64,000 nt of DNA from Phycisphaerae bacterium (GCA_002716385.1 PBAX01000022.1:186001-250000), one strand, 5' to 3'. Shown: positions 27,285-38,182, numbered from the stretch's first letter. The notes: a model not told the origin generated them from the letters alone. Made by a program: numbers and translations.

Positions 27285-29369
27285 TCATTTGTCGGCAAGC
27301 CCCAACTGATCAAGCATCACGGCATACTCGAACGCAATCTCCTCAAGACGCCCATAACGGCCGCTCGATCCTCCGTGACCGGCGCCCATGTTGGTCTTTA
27401 GGATGAGCAGGTTGTCATCCGTCTTGTGATCACGAAGCTTCGCGGTCCACTTGGCCGGTTCCCAGTAATGGACTCTCGAGTCGTTGAGGCCCGCGGTCAC
27501 CAGAATCGCCGGATAGTCCATCTCTCGGACATTGTCGTACGGGGAATAGGCGAGCATGCGATGAAATGCCTCAGGATCATTGGGGTTGCCCCATTCCTCG
27601 TACTCGCCGACGGTTAGCGGGATCGTCGGATCGGACATCGTGTTGATGACATCCACGAACGGTACATCGGCATGAGCAACTGTAAACAGATCCGGTCGCA
27701 TGTTCAGAACAGCACCCATCAGAAGGCCGCCCGCCGAACCGCCCTGAATGGCAATGCGATCGGGATCGCCCCAACCACTGTCACGAAGCGCTTCGACGAC
27801 GTCGATGAAGTCGGTGAACGTGTTCTCCTTCAAGGCCATCTTCCCCTCGTCGTACCAGCGACGTCCCATCTCCCCTCCACCGCGGATATGGGCGATCGCG
27901 AAGACGACGCCCCGATCGAGCAGTGAGAGTCGATTCGAGGAGAACCATGGGTTCATTGACGAACCGTAGGCGCCGTAGCCGTAGACCCAGAGAGGATGTG
28001 TACCGTCCGGCTCAAGACCCTTTCGATGTACCAGTGTCACCGGGATGATCTCGCCGTCATCGGCCTTCGCCTCGAATCGTGACGCGACATAGGCATTCGG
28101 ATCGTAGTCACCGAGCACCTCCCGCTGCTTGCGAAGTGTCCGCTCACGAGTGTTCATGTCGTAGTCGTATACCGAGGAAGGTGTCAACGGCGACTGATAC
28201 CCGAATCGAAGCGTCGTCGTATCGAAGCGTTCGTTGGTTCCGACGCCGATCGAGGACACCTCCTCAGGAACTTCGATCAGATGCGACGATCCCTCATCCT
28301 CAAGCGGGATGATCTCGAGGGTCGTGTAGCCGTTGCGACGCTGCGAAACAACCAGATGATTCTCGAAGGCATCCATCCCGGTCAGATAGACGTTTTCGTC
28401 ATGCGGTCTGAAATCGGTCCAGTTCTCGGGGCTGGGATCGGCGACCTGCGCCGTCATCAACCGGAAGTTCGTCGCGTTCTCATTCGTCAGAATGAAATAG
28501 CGATCACCATGTCGTTCCACCTCGTATTCGATGCCCTGCCGCCTTGGGGCGATCACGCGAGGTGGTCTCTCGGGATTCGATGTGTCGATCTCATGCCACT
28601 CGCTGGTCGATTGCGAACCGCTCTGGATGAAGATTGACTCGCCACTACGGGAACGTCCGGCGCTCACATAGAACCGTCCATCCGGATCGTGATACACCAT
28701 CACATCCTCTTCAGGAGTGGTTCCGACACGATGTCGGTAGATCCGATCAGGACGTTTCGCCTCGTCTTGTCTTGCGTAGAAGATGGTCTCGTTGTCGTTC
28801 GCCCAGCCCAGCGAGAACGGATTCGCCTTGGTGACGGATCGATCCAGGATCTCACCTGTGGTCAGATCCTTGATGATGAGATCGTTCTCCTCGTAACCCG
28901 TCGAGTCGGCAAGCCAGGCCAGTCGTTTCCCGTCGGGGCTTGTCTCCCAATTGGTCACATCGTAGAACTCGAGACCTTCCGCCTCGGCATTGATGTCGAG
29001 GATGATCTCCTCCTCCCCGTCGACTCCCTTCCTGCGACAGATGATGTCGTAGGACTTCCCCTCCTCGGTACGGCTGTAATAGATCCAGCCATCGTTGGCG
29101 ATCCAGGGGACGGAAGTGTCGTCTTCCTTGATGCGACCAAGCATCTCGTCGTACAGATTCTTCTGCAGCGGTTCAAGATGCGAGGTCATCTGCCTGGTGT
29201 AGTTGTTCTCCGCATTGAGATACTCGATGACCTCGGGCTTCTCCTTACCTCGTATCCAACCATAGGGGTCGACCATGCGAACGCCGTGTGGATTGGTTTC
29301 GACTGGCTTGGCGGCGGCATCTGGTGGTGTGGTCAACATGATCGCGATCAGGGCCTCTGGAATGAACAT
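27285..29369 (-). CDS. Prolyl oligopeptidase family serine peptidase (oligopeptidase B-like)
   Basis: 694 residues from ATG 29369, which has GAGGAG at 7 nt; longer in-frame starts up to 29477 overlap the divergent xthA region. N-terminal beta-propeller (VDPYGWIRGKEKPEV onward) and C-terminal alpha/beta hydrolase: catalytic Ser in GGSAGG near residue 543, Asp in AGLNDSRV near 629, His in GAGHGG near 664; ANIRGGGE-like HIRGGGEMGRRWY is the S9A motif. The domain order and RGGGE support oligopeptidase B. A short hydrophobic N-terminus could be a weak signal peptide. Specificity for basic residues is not proven. Confidence 0.88.
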   Translation of the reverse strand: MFIPEALIAIMLTTPPDAAAKPVETNPHGVRMVDPYGWIRGKEKPEVIEYLNAENNYTRQMTSHLEPLQKNLYDEMLGRIKEDDTSVPWIANDGWIYYSRTEEGKSYDIICRRKGVDGEEEIILDINAEAEGLEFYDVTNWETSPDGKRLAWLADSTGYEENDLIIKDLTTGEILDRSVTKANPFSLGWANDNETIFYARQDEAKRPDRIYRHRVGTTPEEDVMVYHDPDGRFYVSAGRSRSGESIFIQSGSQSTSEWHEIDTSNPERPPRVIAPRRQGIEYEVERHGDRYFILTNENATNFRLMTAQVADPSPENWTDFRPHDENVYLTGMDAFENHLVVSQRRNGYTTLEIIPLEDEGSSHLIEVPEEVSSIGVGTNERFDTTTLRFGYQSPLTPSSVYDYDMNTRERTLRKQREVLGDYDPNAYVASRFEAKADDGEIIPVTLVHRKGLEPDGTHPLWVYGYGAYGSSMNPWFSSNRLSLLDRGVVFAIAHIRGGGEMGRRWYDEGKMALKENTFTDFIDVVEALRDSGWGDPDRIAIQGGSAGGLLMGAVLNMRPDLFTVAHADVPFVDVINTMSDPTIPLTVGEYEEWGNPNDPEAFHRMLAYSPYDNVREMDYPAILVTAGLNDSRVHYWEPAKWTAKLRDHKTDDNLLILKTNMGAGHGGSSGRYGRLEEIAFEYAVMLDQLGLADK

Positions 29370-29427
29370 CTCATAACTCCTCTGGAATACGCTGGGCATG
29401 GTAGCCTCGTTCTCTCTGGAGCTCGTC

Positions 29428-30216
29428 ATGACCACTCGTATTCTCACCTGGAACGTCAATGGGCTGCGTGCAGCCATTCGAAAAGGCCTTCAGCACTGGC
29501 TCGACGAGATCAAGCCGGATGTCGTCATGCTTCAGGAGATACGCGCGAGACCGGACCAGCTTTCGGAACAATGGCGGAGGATGGATGGATGGCATGCGCA
29601 TTGGAATCCCGCGGAACGGCCGGGATACTCGGGGACATGCATCTGGTCCAGACAGCCGATCGATCGAGTTGAAATCGGAATTGATGGCAGCCCCGATCCG
29701 GAAGGACGGATGGTCCTCGCTCGTATCGGCGATCTGGACGTGGCCAGCATCTACCTGCCTTCCGGCTCATCAAGCGACGAGGCCCATCTGAGGAAGCAAC
29801 GATGGATGAAGGACTTCGCCCCCTATGCGAAATCACTGATGCGTCGCCGACGATCGGTGCTGCTCGGTGGCGACTTCAACATCGCACGATCCGAGCGGGA
29901 CATCTTCCATTGGAAGAGCAACCAATCGACTTCGGGCTTCCTTCCCGAGGAACGCCGATGGATGGATGAGATCGTTGACCGTGGAGCCCGCGATCTTGTC
30001 CGGGAGCACTTCGGAGACATCGAGGGCCCCTACACCTGGTGGTCGAATCGTGGCCAAGCCAGGGCACTCGATCGCGGCTGGCGGATCGATTATCTCCTTG
30101 GAAACGCCAATGCCCAGAGAAGGCTGAAGGATGTGCGTGTGCACAGGGAGGCAGGGCTTGCCATCTCGGACCACGCGCCCGTGATTATCGATCTGGCGGA
30201 CAGTGCCGCCTGCTAG
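29428..30216 (+). CDS. xthA: Exodeoxyribonuclease III / AP endonuclease
   Basis: 262 residues. [22 protein letters not shown] (metal Glu), [30 protein letters not shown] and the final [10 protein letters not shown] (catalytic Asp-His) give the ExoIII order. Start ATG 29428 has GGAG 7 nt upstream. It incises at abasic sites in base-excision repair. It lies 40 nt before gpmA on the same strand. Confidence 0.94.
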   Translation: MTTRILTWNVNGLRAAIRKGLQHWLDEIKPDVVMLQEIRARPDQLSEQWRRMDGWHAHWNPAERPGYSGTCIWSRQPIDRVEIGIDGSPDPEGRMVLARIGDLDVASIYLPSGSSSDEAHLRKQRWMKDFAPYAKSLMRRRRSVLLGGDFNIARSERDIFHWKSNQSTSGFLPEERRWMDEIVDRGARDLVREHFGDIEGPYTWWSNRGQARALDRGWRIDYLLGNANAQRRLKDVRVHREAGLAISDHAPVIIDLADSAAC

Positions 30217-30256
30217 GATGTCCGGACCCACATGCAAGTGGAACGGGAGCGGATCC

Positions 30257-31000
30257 ATGCCACAGCTCGTACTCATTCGCCACGGACAGAGTCAATGGAA
30301 TCTCGAGAACCGGTTTACCGGCTGGGTCGATCAGGATCTGTCCGCCAACGGTGAAGTCGAGGCGGCCGCTGCCGGTGAACTGCTCCGCAAGGAAGGTTTC
30401 AGCTTCGACATGGCGTTCACGAGCAGGCTCAAGCGAGCCATTCGAACGCTCTGGTTCATCCAGCATCGGATGGATCTCTGCTGGATACCGACCACGAAGG
30501 CCTGGCAGCTCAACGAACGCCACTACGGCGCGCTTCAGGGACTGAACAAGTCCGAGACGGCTGCGAAGCATGGTGATGAACAGGTGCACATATGGCGACG
30601 GTCCTACGACACGCCTCCCCCGCTCATGGACGCCGACGATCCAGGATCACCTTCGAACGATCCGCGTTACTCGGATGTCCCCTCGGATCAGCTTCCGCTT
30701 GGAGAATGCCTGAAGGACACCGTCGACCGGGTGATCCCCTACTGGACGGATGTCATCAGGCCGCTGGTGGCCGACGGCAAGCGATTGATCGTCGCCGCGC
30801 ATGGAAACTCGTTGCGGGCATTGGTCAAGCATCTGGATGACATCAGCGACGAGGAGATCGTCTCGCTGAACATTCCCACGGGCGTTCCGATGCTCTACGA
30901 GTTCAACGACTCGATGGAAGCCGTGGGACGACGGTATCTGGGTGATCAGGAAGCCATTGCCGCAGCAGCCGAAGCCGTCGCCAAGCAAGGCAAGTCCTGA
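30257..31000 (+). CDS. gpmA: 2,3-bisphosphoglycerate-dependent phosphoglycerate mutase
   Basis: 247 residues; interconverts 3- and 2-phosphoglycerate in glycolysis. [12 protein letters not shown] with His9, [32 protein letters not shown] and [11 protein letters not shown] (second His) are diagnostic of the cofactor-dependent enzyme. ATG 30257 has GGGAG at 7 nt. Confidence 0.95.
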   Translation: MPQLVLIRHGQSQWNLENRFTGWVDQDLSANGEVEAAAAGELLRKEGFSFDMAFTSRLKRAIRTLWFIQHRMDLCWIPTTKAWQLNERHYGALQGLNKSETAAKHGDEQVHIWRRSYDTPPPLMDADDPGSPSNDPRYSDVPSDQLPLGECLKDTVDRVIPYWTDVIRPLVADGKRLIVAAHGNSLRALVKHLDDISDEEIVSLNIPTGVPMLYEFNDSMEAVGRRYLGDQEAIAAAAEAVAKQGKS

Positions 31001-31016
31001 GAATCGAACAACCTGA

Positions 31017-33146
31017 CTAGAAGAGCAGATCGAGATAGGTCGGCAGAGGCCAGAGATCGTCCGGAACGACTCCCTCTATCTTGTCCGAAGATGACCGAAC
31101 CTTTTCCATCGCCGGTACGAGCACATCCTGGATCATCCTGGCCTGGGCCTCGGCTTCGCCATCGAGACTGGCGAGTTTCGATTCCAGTTCGTGACAGGCG
31201 ACCTCCAAGCCCGTTATGAGTCCTGTCAGATCGGTCAGACGACCGCGAACCGACTCGGGATCGACACCCGCAGCGTCCGTCGCGGCAATCGCACCGGCCA
31301 ATTCGGACTGGTGACGAACCGCCGCCGGGATCACCATCGTGTGGATCATTCGGATCAACGTGCGAGCCTCGATTTCCATGATGTTGACGTAGGTCTCGAA
31401 CAGAACCATCAGACGGGCATCAAGCTCGGCCTCTCCGAGAACCTCGTAGTCACTGAAGAGCTTGCGGGCCTTGTCCGAACCCAGTGCTGGCAATGCATCA
31501 GCACATCCACGCAGGTTTGGCAGTCCACGCTTCTCCGCCTCGGCATGCCAGGCATCGGAGTAGTTGTCGCCATTGAAGACGACACGCTTGTGCGTCTTGT
31601 AGACATCCCGGAGAACACCCACGATTGCCGCTGACCGTTCCTCATCGGACATGTCTTCGGTGAGCGAGGCTTCCAGCTTGTCCGCGATGTGATCGAGCGA
31701 CTCCGCGACGATGGTGTTCAGGACCGCGTTGGGCCAGGCGGGGACCGCCGTCGAACCAACGGCCCTGAATTCGAACCGGTTGCCGATGAATGCGAATGGA
31801 CTCGTTCGATTGCGGTCGCCTGGATGACGTTCCAGCTTGGGCATCGCGGTCGTTCCCAGATCCAGCGTCGTGCTGTGCTCGAATTCCGATGTCTCGCCGG
31901 CTTCCAGATGCTCCAGTACCCGTTCCAGTTCAGCGCCCATGTAGATGCTGAGAATGGCCGGTGGCGCTTCGTTGGCACCGAGGCGGTGATCGTTTCCGGC
32001 ACTCGCAACCGTGGCTCGAAGCAGGTCGGCATGCATGTCGAGACCCCGAACCACCGCACAGACGAAACTGAGGAACTGAAGATGTCCAGCGCCGCCGTCG
32101 TTCGGGTTCAGGAGATTGTGACCGGTGTCGGTGACCAGCGACCAGTTGTTGTGCTTACCGCTTCCGTTGACCCCAGCGAAGGGTTTTTCATGAAGCAGGC
32201 AGACCATTCCATGCTCGCGGGCCGTGCGACGCAGAACACTCATCGTCTGCATCTGATGGTCGCAGGCCAGGTTGGTTCCCTCGAAGAGTGGTGCCAACTC
32301 GAACTGGTGTGGCGCGACCTCGTTGTGGCGTGTCTTGGCCGGAATGCCAAGGGCGTACAGACGAGCTTCGACATCGGCCATATAGGCCTGGACCTTGGCC
32401 GGTATCGAACCGAAGTAGTGATCGTCCAGCTGATGGCCCTTGGGCGCGTCGGCGCCGATGAGCGTGCGGCCGCACATTCTCAGGTCGGGACGCATCTGGT
32501 AGTCCTCCTCGTCGAGAAGGAAGTACTCCTGCTCGCAACCGAGGGTCGTCTGGACACGATGGACACCCTTGTCGGTTCCGAAGACCCGGAGGATTCGCAT
32601 CGCCTGTTTGCTCAATGAATCGATCGATCGAAGCAGCGGCGTCTTCTGGTCCAGTGACTCGCCGGTCCAGGAAACGAATGCCGTCGGGATGCAGAGTGTG
32701 CGCTCGCTTCCGTTGATGGCAATGAATGCCGGACTGGTCGGATCCCAGGCCGTGTACCCACGAGCTTCCCAGGTGTCTCGAATGCTCCCCGTCGGGAATG
32801 AACTCGCATCCGGTTCGCTCCTGATGAGCATCTCGCCCGAGAACTCCGCGATCACACCACCTTCACCATCCATGTTGAGAAACGAATCATGCTTCTCGGC
32901 GGTCGCGCCAGTCAGTGGCTGGAACCAGTGGCAGTAGTGGGTGCACCCGTTCTCGGTGGCCCAGTCCTTCATGGCAGCCGCCACTTCATCGGCGATGGCT
33001 TCATCAAGCGGCTCGTTGTACTGGGTCGTCTGATCAAGTCGACGCAGTGCTGCAGGCGAAAGCCTTCGTCTGATGTTCTCACCCGTGAAGGTCAGAATGC
33101 CATAGTCGTCGCCGAAGAGTTTTTCGACATTTCGTACGTTCTCCAT
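31017..33146 (-). CDS. glnN: Glutamine synthetase type III
   Basis: 709 residues, the long GSIII class; makes glutamine from glutamate and ammonia with ATP. THYCHWFQPLTG and EKHDSF near the N-terminus, GCEQEYFLLD, RHNEVAPHQFELAP, GVNGSGKHNNWS and FEFRAVGSTAVPAWPN are GSIII landmarks. ATG 33146 has GGAG at 7 nt; a start at 33233 adds 29 residues without support. It stands alone between gpmA and panB. Confidence 0.95.
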   Translation of the reverse strand: MENVRNVEKLFGDDYGILTFTGENIRRRLSPAALRRLDQTTQYNEPLDEAIADEVAAAMKDWATENGCTHYCHWFQPLTGATAEKHDSFLNMDGEGGVIAEFSGEMLIRSEPDASSFPTGSIRDTWEARGYTAWDPTSPAFIAINGSERTLCIPTAFVSWTGESLDQKTPLLRSIDSLSKQAMRILRVFGTDKGVHRVQTTLGCEQEYFLLDEEDYQMRPDLRMCGRTLIGADAPKGHQLDDHYFGSIPAKVQAYMADVEARLYALGIPAKTRHNEVAPHQFELAPLFEGTNLACDHQMQTMSVLRRTAREHGMVCLLHEKPFAGVNGSGKHNNWSLVTDTGHNLLNPNDGGAGHLQFLSFVCAVVRGLDMHADLLRATVASAGNDHRLGANEAPPAILSIYMGAELERVLEHLEAGETSEFEHSTTLDLGTTAMPKLERHPGDRNRTSPFAFIGNRFEFRAVGSTAVPAWPNAVLNTIVAESLDHIADKLEASLTEDMSDEERSAAIVGVLRDVYKTHKRVVFNGDNYSDAWHAEAEKRGLPNLRGCADALPALGSDKARKLFSDYEVLGEAELDARLMVLFETYVNIMEIEARTLIRMIHTMVIPAAVRHQSELAGAIAATDAAGVDPESVRGRLTDLTGLITGLEVACHELESKLASLDGEAEAQARMIQDVLVPAMEKVRSSSDKIEGVVPDDLWPLPTYLDLLF

Positions 33147-33305
33147 GGCAGACTCCGCTTTGAACGTGGGACGGGCATCCAAGCTGCCACGCGTTTCAAT
33201 GATTGATACCGGACGATGGTTAGTAAGGCTCATGGACAGAGTTTACAGCCAGCAGGCAACCGCCTGTGGTCTGGAAGCATGAAGTGGACGAGTTCGATCC
33301 GGAGT

Positions 33306-34208
33306 TCAGGAGCTGCTGGTTTCGGCCATCGCATCGCGGCCCGAACCGGCATCCCGGCCCGCTTCAGGAGCCATCGAATACGGATGCTTACCCAGATTTC
33401 CAGAGGAGACCCGATCCACCCAGTCCTCACCGAGCTTGGTGATAGCCGTTCCGATCTGAGCCAGTGGCTGGGCAAAGGCGGGCTGCCAGTCGGTCATGCC
33501 GGCCAGATCCTGAGTGACGACTACCTGACCGTGGCAGGCGGGGCCAGCCCCGCATCCAATTACCGGTATGGAGGTTCTGGAGACGATTTCCTCGGTCACC
33601 TCGCAGGGAACGGCCTCGATCAGAAGCATGGTGGCACCGGCCTCCTCGAGTCGGCGAGCTTCTTCAACCAGTCGACTGGCCTCCGCCCTGGTTCTGCCAG
33701 CTGCCCGGTATCCGCCATCATGCTTGACCTGTTGTGGTCTTGATCCGATGTGGGCGATGACCGGAATCCCTGCTCTGTTCAACTGGGAAACCAGTCCGGT
33801 GAAGGTGCCGTCGACTTCCAGTTTCACACAGTCGGCCTGCCCCTCCACAAGGAAGCGGCCGGCATTCCTGATCGCTTCGACCTCATCCACCTGATAGGAC
33901 AGGAAGGGCATGTCGGCCATAACCAAGCAGTTCGGTGCCCCACGCTTGACGGCTGCCGTGAGCTGAATCAGCAGATCAAGCGGTGCATGAATCGTTCCTG
34001 GAAGACCCAGAATCATTTCAGCCGCCGTATCGCCAACGAGCAGAATCGGCACACCGGCCCTTTGAAGCAGCCGAGCCGTCGTAGCGTCGTAACAGGTCAA
34101 GGCCGCAAACGGGTGACCATCTCCCATCATCTTGCGAAGGGATCGGAGCGTCACCGGCTTCGTCAGTTCCCGGCTGGAGCGATCTGGATGGCTTGATTCT
34201 GCACTCAT
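33306..34208 (-). CDS. panB: 3-methyl-2-oxobutanoate hydroxymethyltransferase
   Basis: First step of pantothenate synthesis, 300 residues. LTCYDATTARLLQRAG, VGDTAAEMILG (metal Asp), MADMPFLSY, VKLEVDG, AHIGSRPQ and LLIEAVPCEV (catalytic Glu) follow the PanB order. The ATG at 34208 lacks a Shine-Dalgarno and has TATACT 10 nt upstream. The C-terminal 40 residues are a low-complexity Ala/Gly/Ser extension. It is divergent from the HtrA gene. Confidence 0.93.
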   Translation of the reverse strand: MSAESSHPDRSSRELTKPVTLRSLRKMMGDGHPFAALTCYDATTARLLQRAGVPILLVGDTAAEMILGLPGTIHAPLDLLIQLTAAVKRGAPNCLVMADMPFLSYQVDEVEAIRNAGRFLVEGQADCVKLEVDGTFTGLVSQLNRAGIPVIAHIGSRPQQVKHDGGYRAAGRTRAEASRLVEEARRLEEAGATMLLIEAVPCEVTEEIVSRTSIPVIGCGAGPACHGQVVVTQDLAGMTDWQPAFAQPLAQIGTAITKLGEDWVDRVSSGNLGKHPYSMAPEAGRDAGSGRDAMAETSSS

Positions 34209-34218
34209 GAACCGGGTC

Positions 34219-34224
34219 AGTATA
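34219..34224 (-). promoter_or_regulatory. -10 element TATACT before panB
   Basis: Minus strand TATACT ends 10 nt before the panB ATG, implying a 5' leader of at most a few bases. No clear -35. Confidence 0.5.
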
Positions 34225-34365
34225 GGATCCCGAGAGGTCCCGCAGGTCCAGAATGACCCTCGGGGGCCAACAAGCGGCCTCAATTCGCTGATGAGTGGAG
34301 ATTTGCTTGCCTTTGGCCCATTTCAGCCGAACTATTGAATGTCTACATTCACATCGGAGGACAGC

Positions 34366-35889
34366 ATGACCGAACCCCGACCCCCAAGGATCTCCCCTGT
34401 CGCGTATGTGGCAACATTCATACCCGGGCTCCTTGTAGTCGTTGCGGCCGTCCTGCTGCTGTGGGCGACACCAAGATCGATCGATGCGATTTCCCATCAG
34501 AGAACCGTTCGACAGGTTCAGGAAGCCAACTTCCGCTTGAACCAGCCGGCCAGCCCGGCTGAGTCCACGACCTTCCTCGAGCAGTTGAATCGAGCATCAA
34601 GAGATGTGGCGACGCTTGTTCGTCCATCAGTCGTGCACATCAGCGCCCAGGAGGAAGTGAATCGGAGGAATCCATATCAGGGAATCTCCACCGGTAGTGG
34701 TTGGATCTGGGATGAACAGGGCCATGTTCTGACCAATTGGCACGTCGTCGATGGCGCCACCCGAATCGAAGTGCAGCTGCACGATGGAACCGTGCGGGAA
34801 GCCAAACTGGTCGGTCGTGACCCCAGCACCGATATCGCCGTCATTCGAATCTCCGGGGATCGACTCGTGCCGGCCAAACGTGCTTCCTCGTACAACGAGA
34901 TACAACAGGGTTCTCTGGTGTTCGCCTTCGGTTCCCCTCTCGATTTCCGATTCTCGATGTCCCAGGGGATCGTCTCGGGACTGGGAAGATCCGTCGGTCT
35001 GTTCCGGAACCCCACGTCGATCGGCTACGAGAATTTCATTCAGGTCGACGCCGCCATCAATCCAGGTAACTCCGGTGGACCACTCACGAACCATCGTGGT
35101 GAAGTCGTCGGCATGAATACCGCCATTGTCACGACCGATGTGGAATCCGAAGGCCGCTTCTCCGGAATCGGACTGGCCATACCTCTCGACATGATCGAGT
35201 CGGTGGCAACCCAGCTCATCGATGGTGGAGTCGTCCGAAAAGGCTATCTGGGAATCCGAGTCATCGATCAGGAAACACCCATCTACAGTTGGATCGCGCA
35301 GCTCGGGGTGAACCCGGGACCTGGGGGTGTGCTCGTCTCCAGTCTTGAAAGCTCCGGCAATTGGGCTGCTGCCGGCCTGTTGAGAGGTGATTACATCACC
35401 CATTACGACAACCAGAGAATCATCGATGAAGATGCCTTTGTGATGGCGATCGCCAATGATCAGGACGATCAGGGTGTACTGACGATCTGGCGAGCCTTTC
35501 CGGATAGGGAGAAGCCCAGACGGATCACACTGATCTGCGAAGAGAACGGGAATGCCGGTGATTCCTCCATCGATCTCCTTGATGTCGATCGATCGACCAA
35601 CATGTCCGAGTACTACAAGGAAATCGGATTCGAAGGTGCTGGTGTCCAGATCGTCAGGACCATGGAAGGTACACCCGCCCGCACAAGTGGACTGGCCTCA
35701 GGCGACATCATCTACTCGGTGAATGGTCGGAACGTGCAGACCGTCGATCAACTCCGTTCCGTGATCTCGTCGATGCTTCCCAGCTCGATCGTCGAATTGT
35801 CCTTCTGGCGACCGGATCCTGCGGCTCAACAGGACCATTTCCAGAAGGTGAGTATTCCTCTGGTCCAGCTGGACACCCAGACCTGGTAG
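34366..35889 (+). CDS. HtrA/DegP-type serine protease with PDZ domains, membrane-anchored
   Basis: 507 residues. An N-terminal membrane helix (about 13-33) anchors a periplasmic trypsin-like domain with His126 (TNWHVV), Asp156 (STDIAV) and Ser236 (NPGNSGGPL). Two PDZ-like regions follow (about 280-385 and 420-500), the second ending near QTVDQLRSVISSM. ATG 34366 has GGAGG at 5 nt. An envelope quality-control protease is the family role. Confidence 0.92.
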   Translation: MTEPRPPRISPVAYVATFIPGLLVVVAAVLLLWATPRSIDAISHQRTVRQVQEANFRLNQPASPAESTTFLEQLNRASRDVATLVRPSVVHISAQEEVNRRNPYQGISTGSGWIWDEQGHVLTNWHVVDGATRIEVQLHDGTVREAKLVGRDPSTDIAVIRISGDRLVPAKRASSYNEIQQGSLVFAFGSPLDFRFSMSQGIVSGLGRSVGLFRNPTSIGYENFIQVDAAINPGNSGGPLTNHRGEVVGMNTAIVTTDVESEGRFSGIGLAIPLDMIESVATQLIDGGVVRKGYLGIRVIDQETPIYSWIAQLGVNPGPGGVLVSSLESSGNWAAAGLLRGDYITHYDNQRIIDEDAFVMAIANDQDDQGVLTIWRAFPDREKPRRITLICEENGNAGDSSIDLLDVDRSTNMSEYYKEIGFEGAGVQIVRTMEGTPARTSGLASGDIIYSVNGRNVQTVDQLRSVISSMLPSSIVELSFWRPDPAAQQDHFQKVSIPLVQLDTQTW

Positions 35890-35971
35890 ATGTGGGCGAT
35901 ATCCATCGACAGAGGATTCCCTGTGGATTCAGCGAAGTTCGTGCTTTCCCGGTAGCGTGGTCGCCACGGCC

Positions 35972-36781
35972 ATGATTGATACTCCGCTCCATGATGATTC
36001 ATCCGAAAGCGTGCTCGATGTCGAACGGGCAACGGTAATCCATCCGGGATCCGAGGTTCCGGCCGTCGATGATGTGAGCCTCTCCCTGTCGCGAGACAGG
36101 GTCCTGGGACTGGTGGGTAGTTCCGGTTGCGGCAAGACGAGCCTCTCGAGAGCGATCATGCATCTGATTCCGCTGGCAAATGGTCGCATTCGCATACTCG
36201 GGGAGGAGCCCGGCATCATGAAACGGGAGGCCAGACGGCGTTTCCGGCGAAGATTCCAGATGGTGTTTCAGGATCCAGGTGGTTCTCTTGACTCCAGAAT
36301 GCGAGCCGTCGATCTGGTCGCGGAACCATTGAAGGTCCACGGCATGGCTCGAGGTCCGGAACTTCGGGAACGGGCAGTCGCCTGTCTCGAGTCGGTCGAT
36401 ATTCCGTCTGGTTCCTGCGACCGGTATCCGCATCAGTTCTCCGGCGGTCAGCGACAGCGAATCGCCATCGCCAGAGCCATCGTGACGGAGCCCGACCTGC
36501 TGGTCTGTGATGAACCCACATCCGCTCTGGATGTTTCGGTACAAGCCAGAATTCTCGAGTTGCTGCGGGAAATCCGCCGGCGTCGACCGATCGGCATCCT
36601 CTTCGTGACCCACGACATGGGCGTCGTAAGACAGATGTGCGACGAAGTGGCCGTGATGGCCGCCGGCGGAATCGTGGAAACCGGACCCGTCAGTCAGGTC
36701 CTTGACGGGCCCGAGCATGAGATCACGAGACAACTCATGGAAGTGGCCATTCCAGATCACATGAGGGCTTCCGCGAGTTAG
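35972..36781 (+). CDS. Peptide-type ABC transporter ATP-binding protein, orphan
   Basis: 269-residue ATPase of the OppF/DppF type. Walker [41 protein letters not shown] (the OppF Q-loop), [28 protein letters not shown] and FVTHDMGVV are family motifs. The start is ATG 35972 with an in-frame GTG at 35957. No permease or binding protein lies next to it; it is followed by thyA and folA, so its partners are elsewhere. Confidence 0.85.
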   Translation: MIDTPLHDDSSESVLDVERATVIHPGSEVPAVDDVSLSLSRDRVLGLVGSSGCGKTSLSRAIMHLIPLANGRIRILGEEPGIMKREARRRFRRRFQMVFQDPGGSLDSRMRAVDLVAEPLKVHGMARGPELRERAVACLESVDIPSGSCDRYPHQFSGGQRQRIAIARAIVTEPDLLVCDEPTSALDVSVQARILELLREIRRRRPIGILFVTHDMGVVRQMCDEVAVMAAGGIVETGPVSQVLDGPEHEITRQLMEVAIPDHMRASAS

Positions 36782-36792
36782 GATGGGACACG

Positions 36793-37587
36793 ATGCAGAC
36801 CTACCTTGATCTTCTCAGACATGTACGGACCAGCGGCAGTCCTCGTGAGGACCGTACCGGTACCGGGACCATCAGCTGTTTCGGCCAGTCAATGAGGTTC
36901 GATCTTTCAGAAGGCTTCCCTCTGGTGACGACCAAGAAGGTGCATCTCAAGTCCGTGATCGGGGAATTGCTCTGGTTCCTCAGGGGCGACACCAACATCA
37001 AATGGCTCAACGACAATGGAATCTCCATATGGGATGAATGGGCCGACGAGGATGGCAACCTCGGTCCTGTCTACGGACATCAGTGGCGTTCATGGGGAAC
37101 CGCGAATGGCGCGACCATCGATCAGATATCGCAGGTCGTCGAGCGGATCAGCACGAATCCTCAATCACGGCGTTTGATCGTGAATGCCTGGAACGTCGGA
37201 GAAATCGATCAGATGGCCCTGCCCCCCTGCCATGTCCTGTTCCAGTTCTATGTGGCTGACGGGAAGCTTTCGTGCCAGCTCTACCAGAGAAGCGCCGATC
37301 TCTTTCTCGGTGTGCCTTTCAACATCGCCTCCTATGCACTCCTGACTATGATGATCGCACAATGCACCGGACTTGGTTGCGGCGACTTCATCCATGTGAT
37401 CGGCGACGCCCACATTTACAGCAATCATCTGGAACAGGTCGACACGCAACTCGCGAGGTCTCCGCGGACTCGACCGGTCATGGCCTTGAATCCGGATATC
37501 AGGAGCGTTTTCGATTTCACATTGGACGATTTCACGCTCACCGGATACGACCCACATCCAAAGCTCAGTGCACCGGTTGCCGTATAG
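36793..37587 (+). CDS. thyA: Thymidylate synthase
   Basis: 264 residues; methylates dUMP to dTMP with methylene-THF. RTGTGT near residue 21, [14 protein letters not shown]-like stretch, the catalytic Cys146 in [14 protein letters not shown] and the ending [13 protein letters not shown] are typical. Length equals the E. coli enzyme. TAGGAT ends 8 nt before the ATG, overlapping a possible AGGA. It forms a pair with folA. Confidence 0.95.
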   Translation: MQTYLDLLRHVRTSGSPREDRTGTGTISCFGQSMRFDLSEGFPLVTTKKVHLKSVIGELLWFLRGDTNIKWLNDNGISIWDEWADEDGNLGPVYGHQWRSWGTANGATIDQISQVVERISTNPQSRRLIVNAWNVGEIDQMALPPCHVLFQFYVADGKLSCQLYQRSADLFLGVPFNIASYALLTMMIAQCTGLGCGDFIHVIGDAHIYSNHLEQVDTQLARSPRTRPVMALNPDIRSVFDFTLDDFTLTGYDPHPKLSAPVAV

Positions 37588-37603
37588 GCCCGTGGAGAAC
37601 GAG

Positions 37604-38089
37604 ATGCTCATCAGCCTGATCGTGGCCGCCTCGGAGAACAACGTCATCGGTCAGGATGGCGACCTTCCATGGCGATTGCCCGATGACATGGCCTTCTTTC
37701 GTCGAAGCACGCTCGGCCACCCGGTGATCATGGGCCGTCGGACTTGGGACACGCTTCCGAAGCCGCTTGACCAGAGAGTCAATATCGTCCTCAGTCGCCA
37801 ACCGGATCTGGATGCGGCAGGCGCCATTCTGGTCAGCACCCCGGAACAGGCCATGGAGGCCTGCGAGGATGCCGATGGCTGCTTCATCATTGGCGGTGGA
37901 GAGATCTACAGGCTCTTTCTCCCGCAGGCCAACAGGGTTCTTCTCACGAGAATTCATGCGGTTGTGGATGGTGATGCCAAATTTCCCGTGCTTGATCCCG
38001 ATGTCTGGTCACTCGAATCGCGTACGGAGCATCCAAGCGATGACCGGCATGAACATGCCATGACTTTTGAGTGCTGGATGCGGCGTTAG
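37604..38089 (+). CDS. folA: Dihydrofolate reductase
   Basis: 161 residues; regenerates THF used up by ThyA. LIVAASENNVIGQDGDLPWRLP, DMAFFRRSTLG with the catalytic Asp, VIMGRRTWDTLP, NIVLSR and GGGEIYRLFLP are the standard blocks. ATG 37604 has GGAG upstream; its stop lies 127 nt before the next gene. Confidence 0.95.
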   Translation: MLISLIVAASENNVIGQDGDLPWRLPDDMAFFRRSTLGHPVIMGRRTWDTLPKPLDQRVNIVLSRQPDLDAAGAILVSTPEQAMEACEDADGCFIIGGGEIYRLFLPQANRVLLTRIHAVVDGDAKFPVLDPDVWSLESRTEHPSDDRHEHAMTFECWMRR

Positions 38090-38160
38090 GCCGTTCAGCC
38101 TCTTCGTTTCTTTTGGCCTTGCTTGGATTACGTCATGCATCCTCGTGGTAACAGATGGCT

Positions 38161-38182
38161 GCATCGATACGGATGTCGATGC
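38161..38182 (+). other. Leader hairpin upstream of 38217 gene
   Basis: A perfect 7-bp stem GCATCGA/TCGATGC with an 8-nt loop, 34 nt before the start codon and with no U-tract. Role unknown. Confidence 0.3.
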
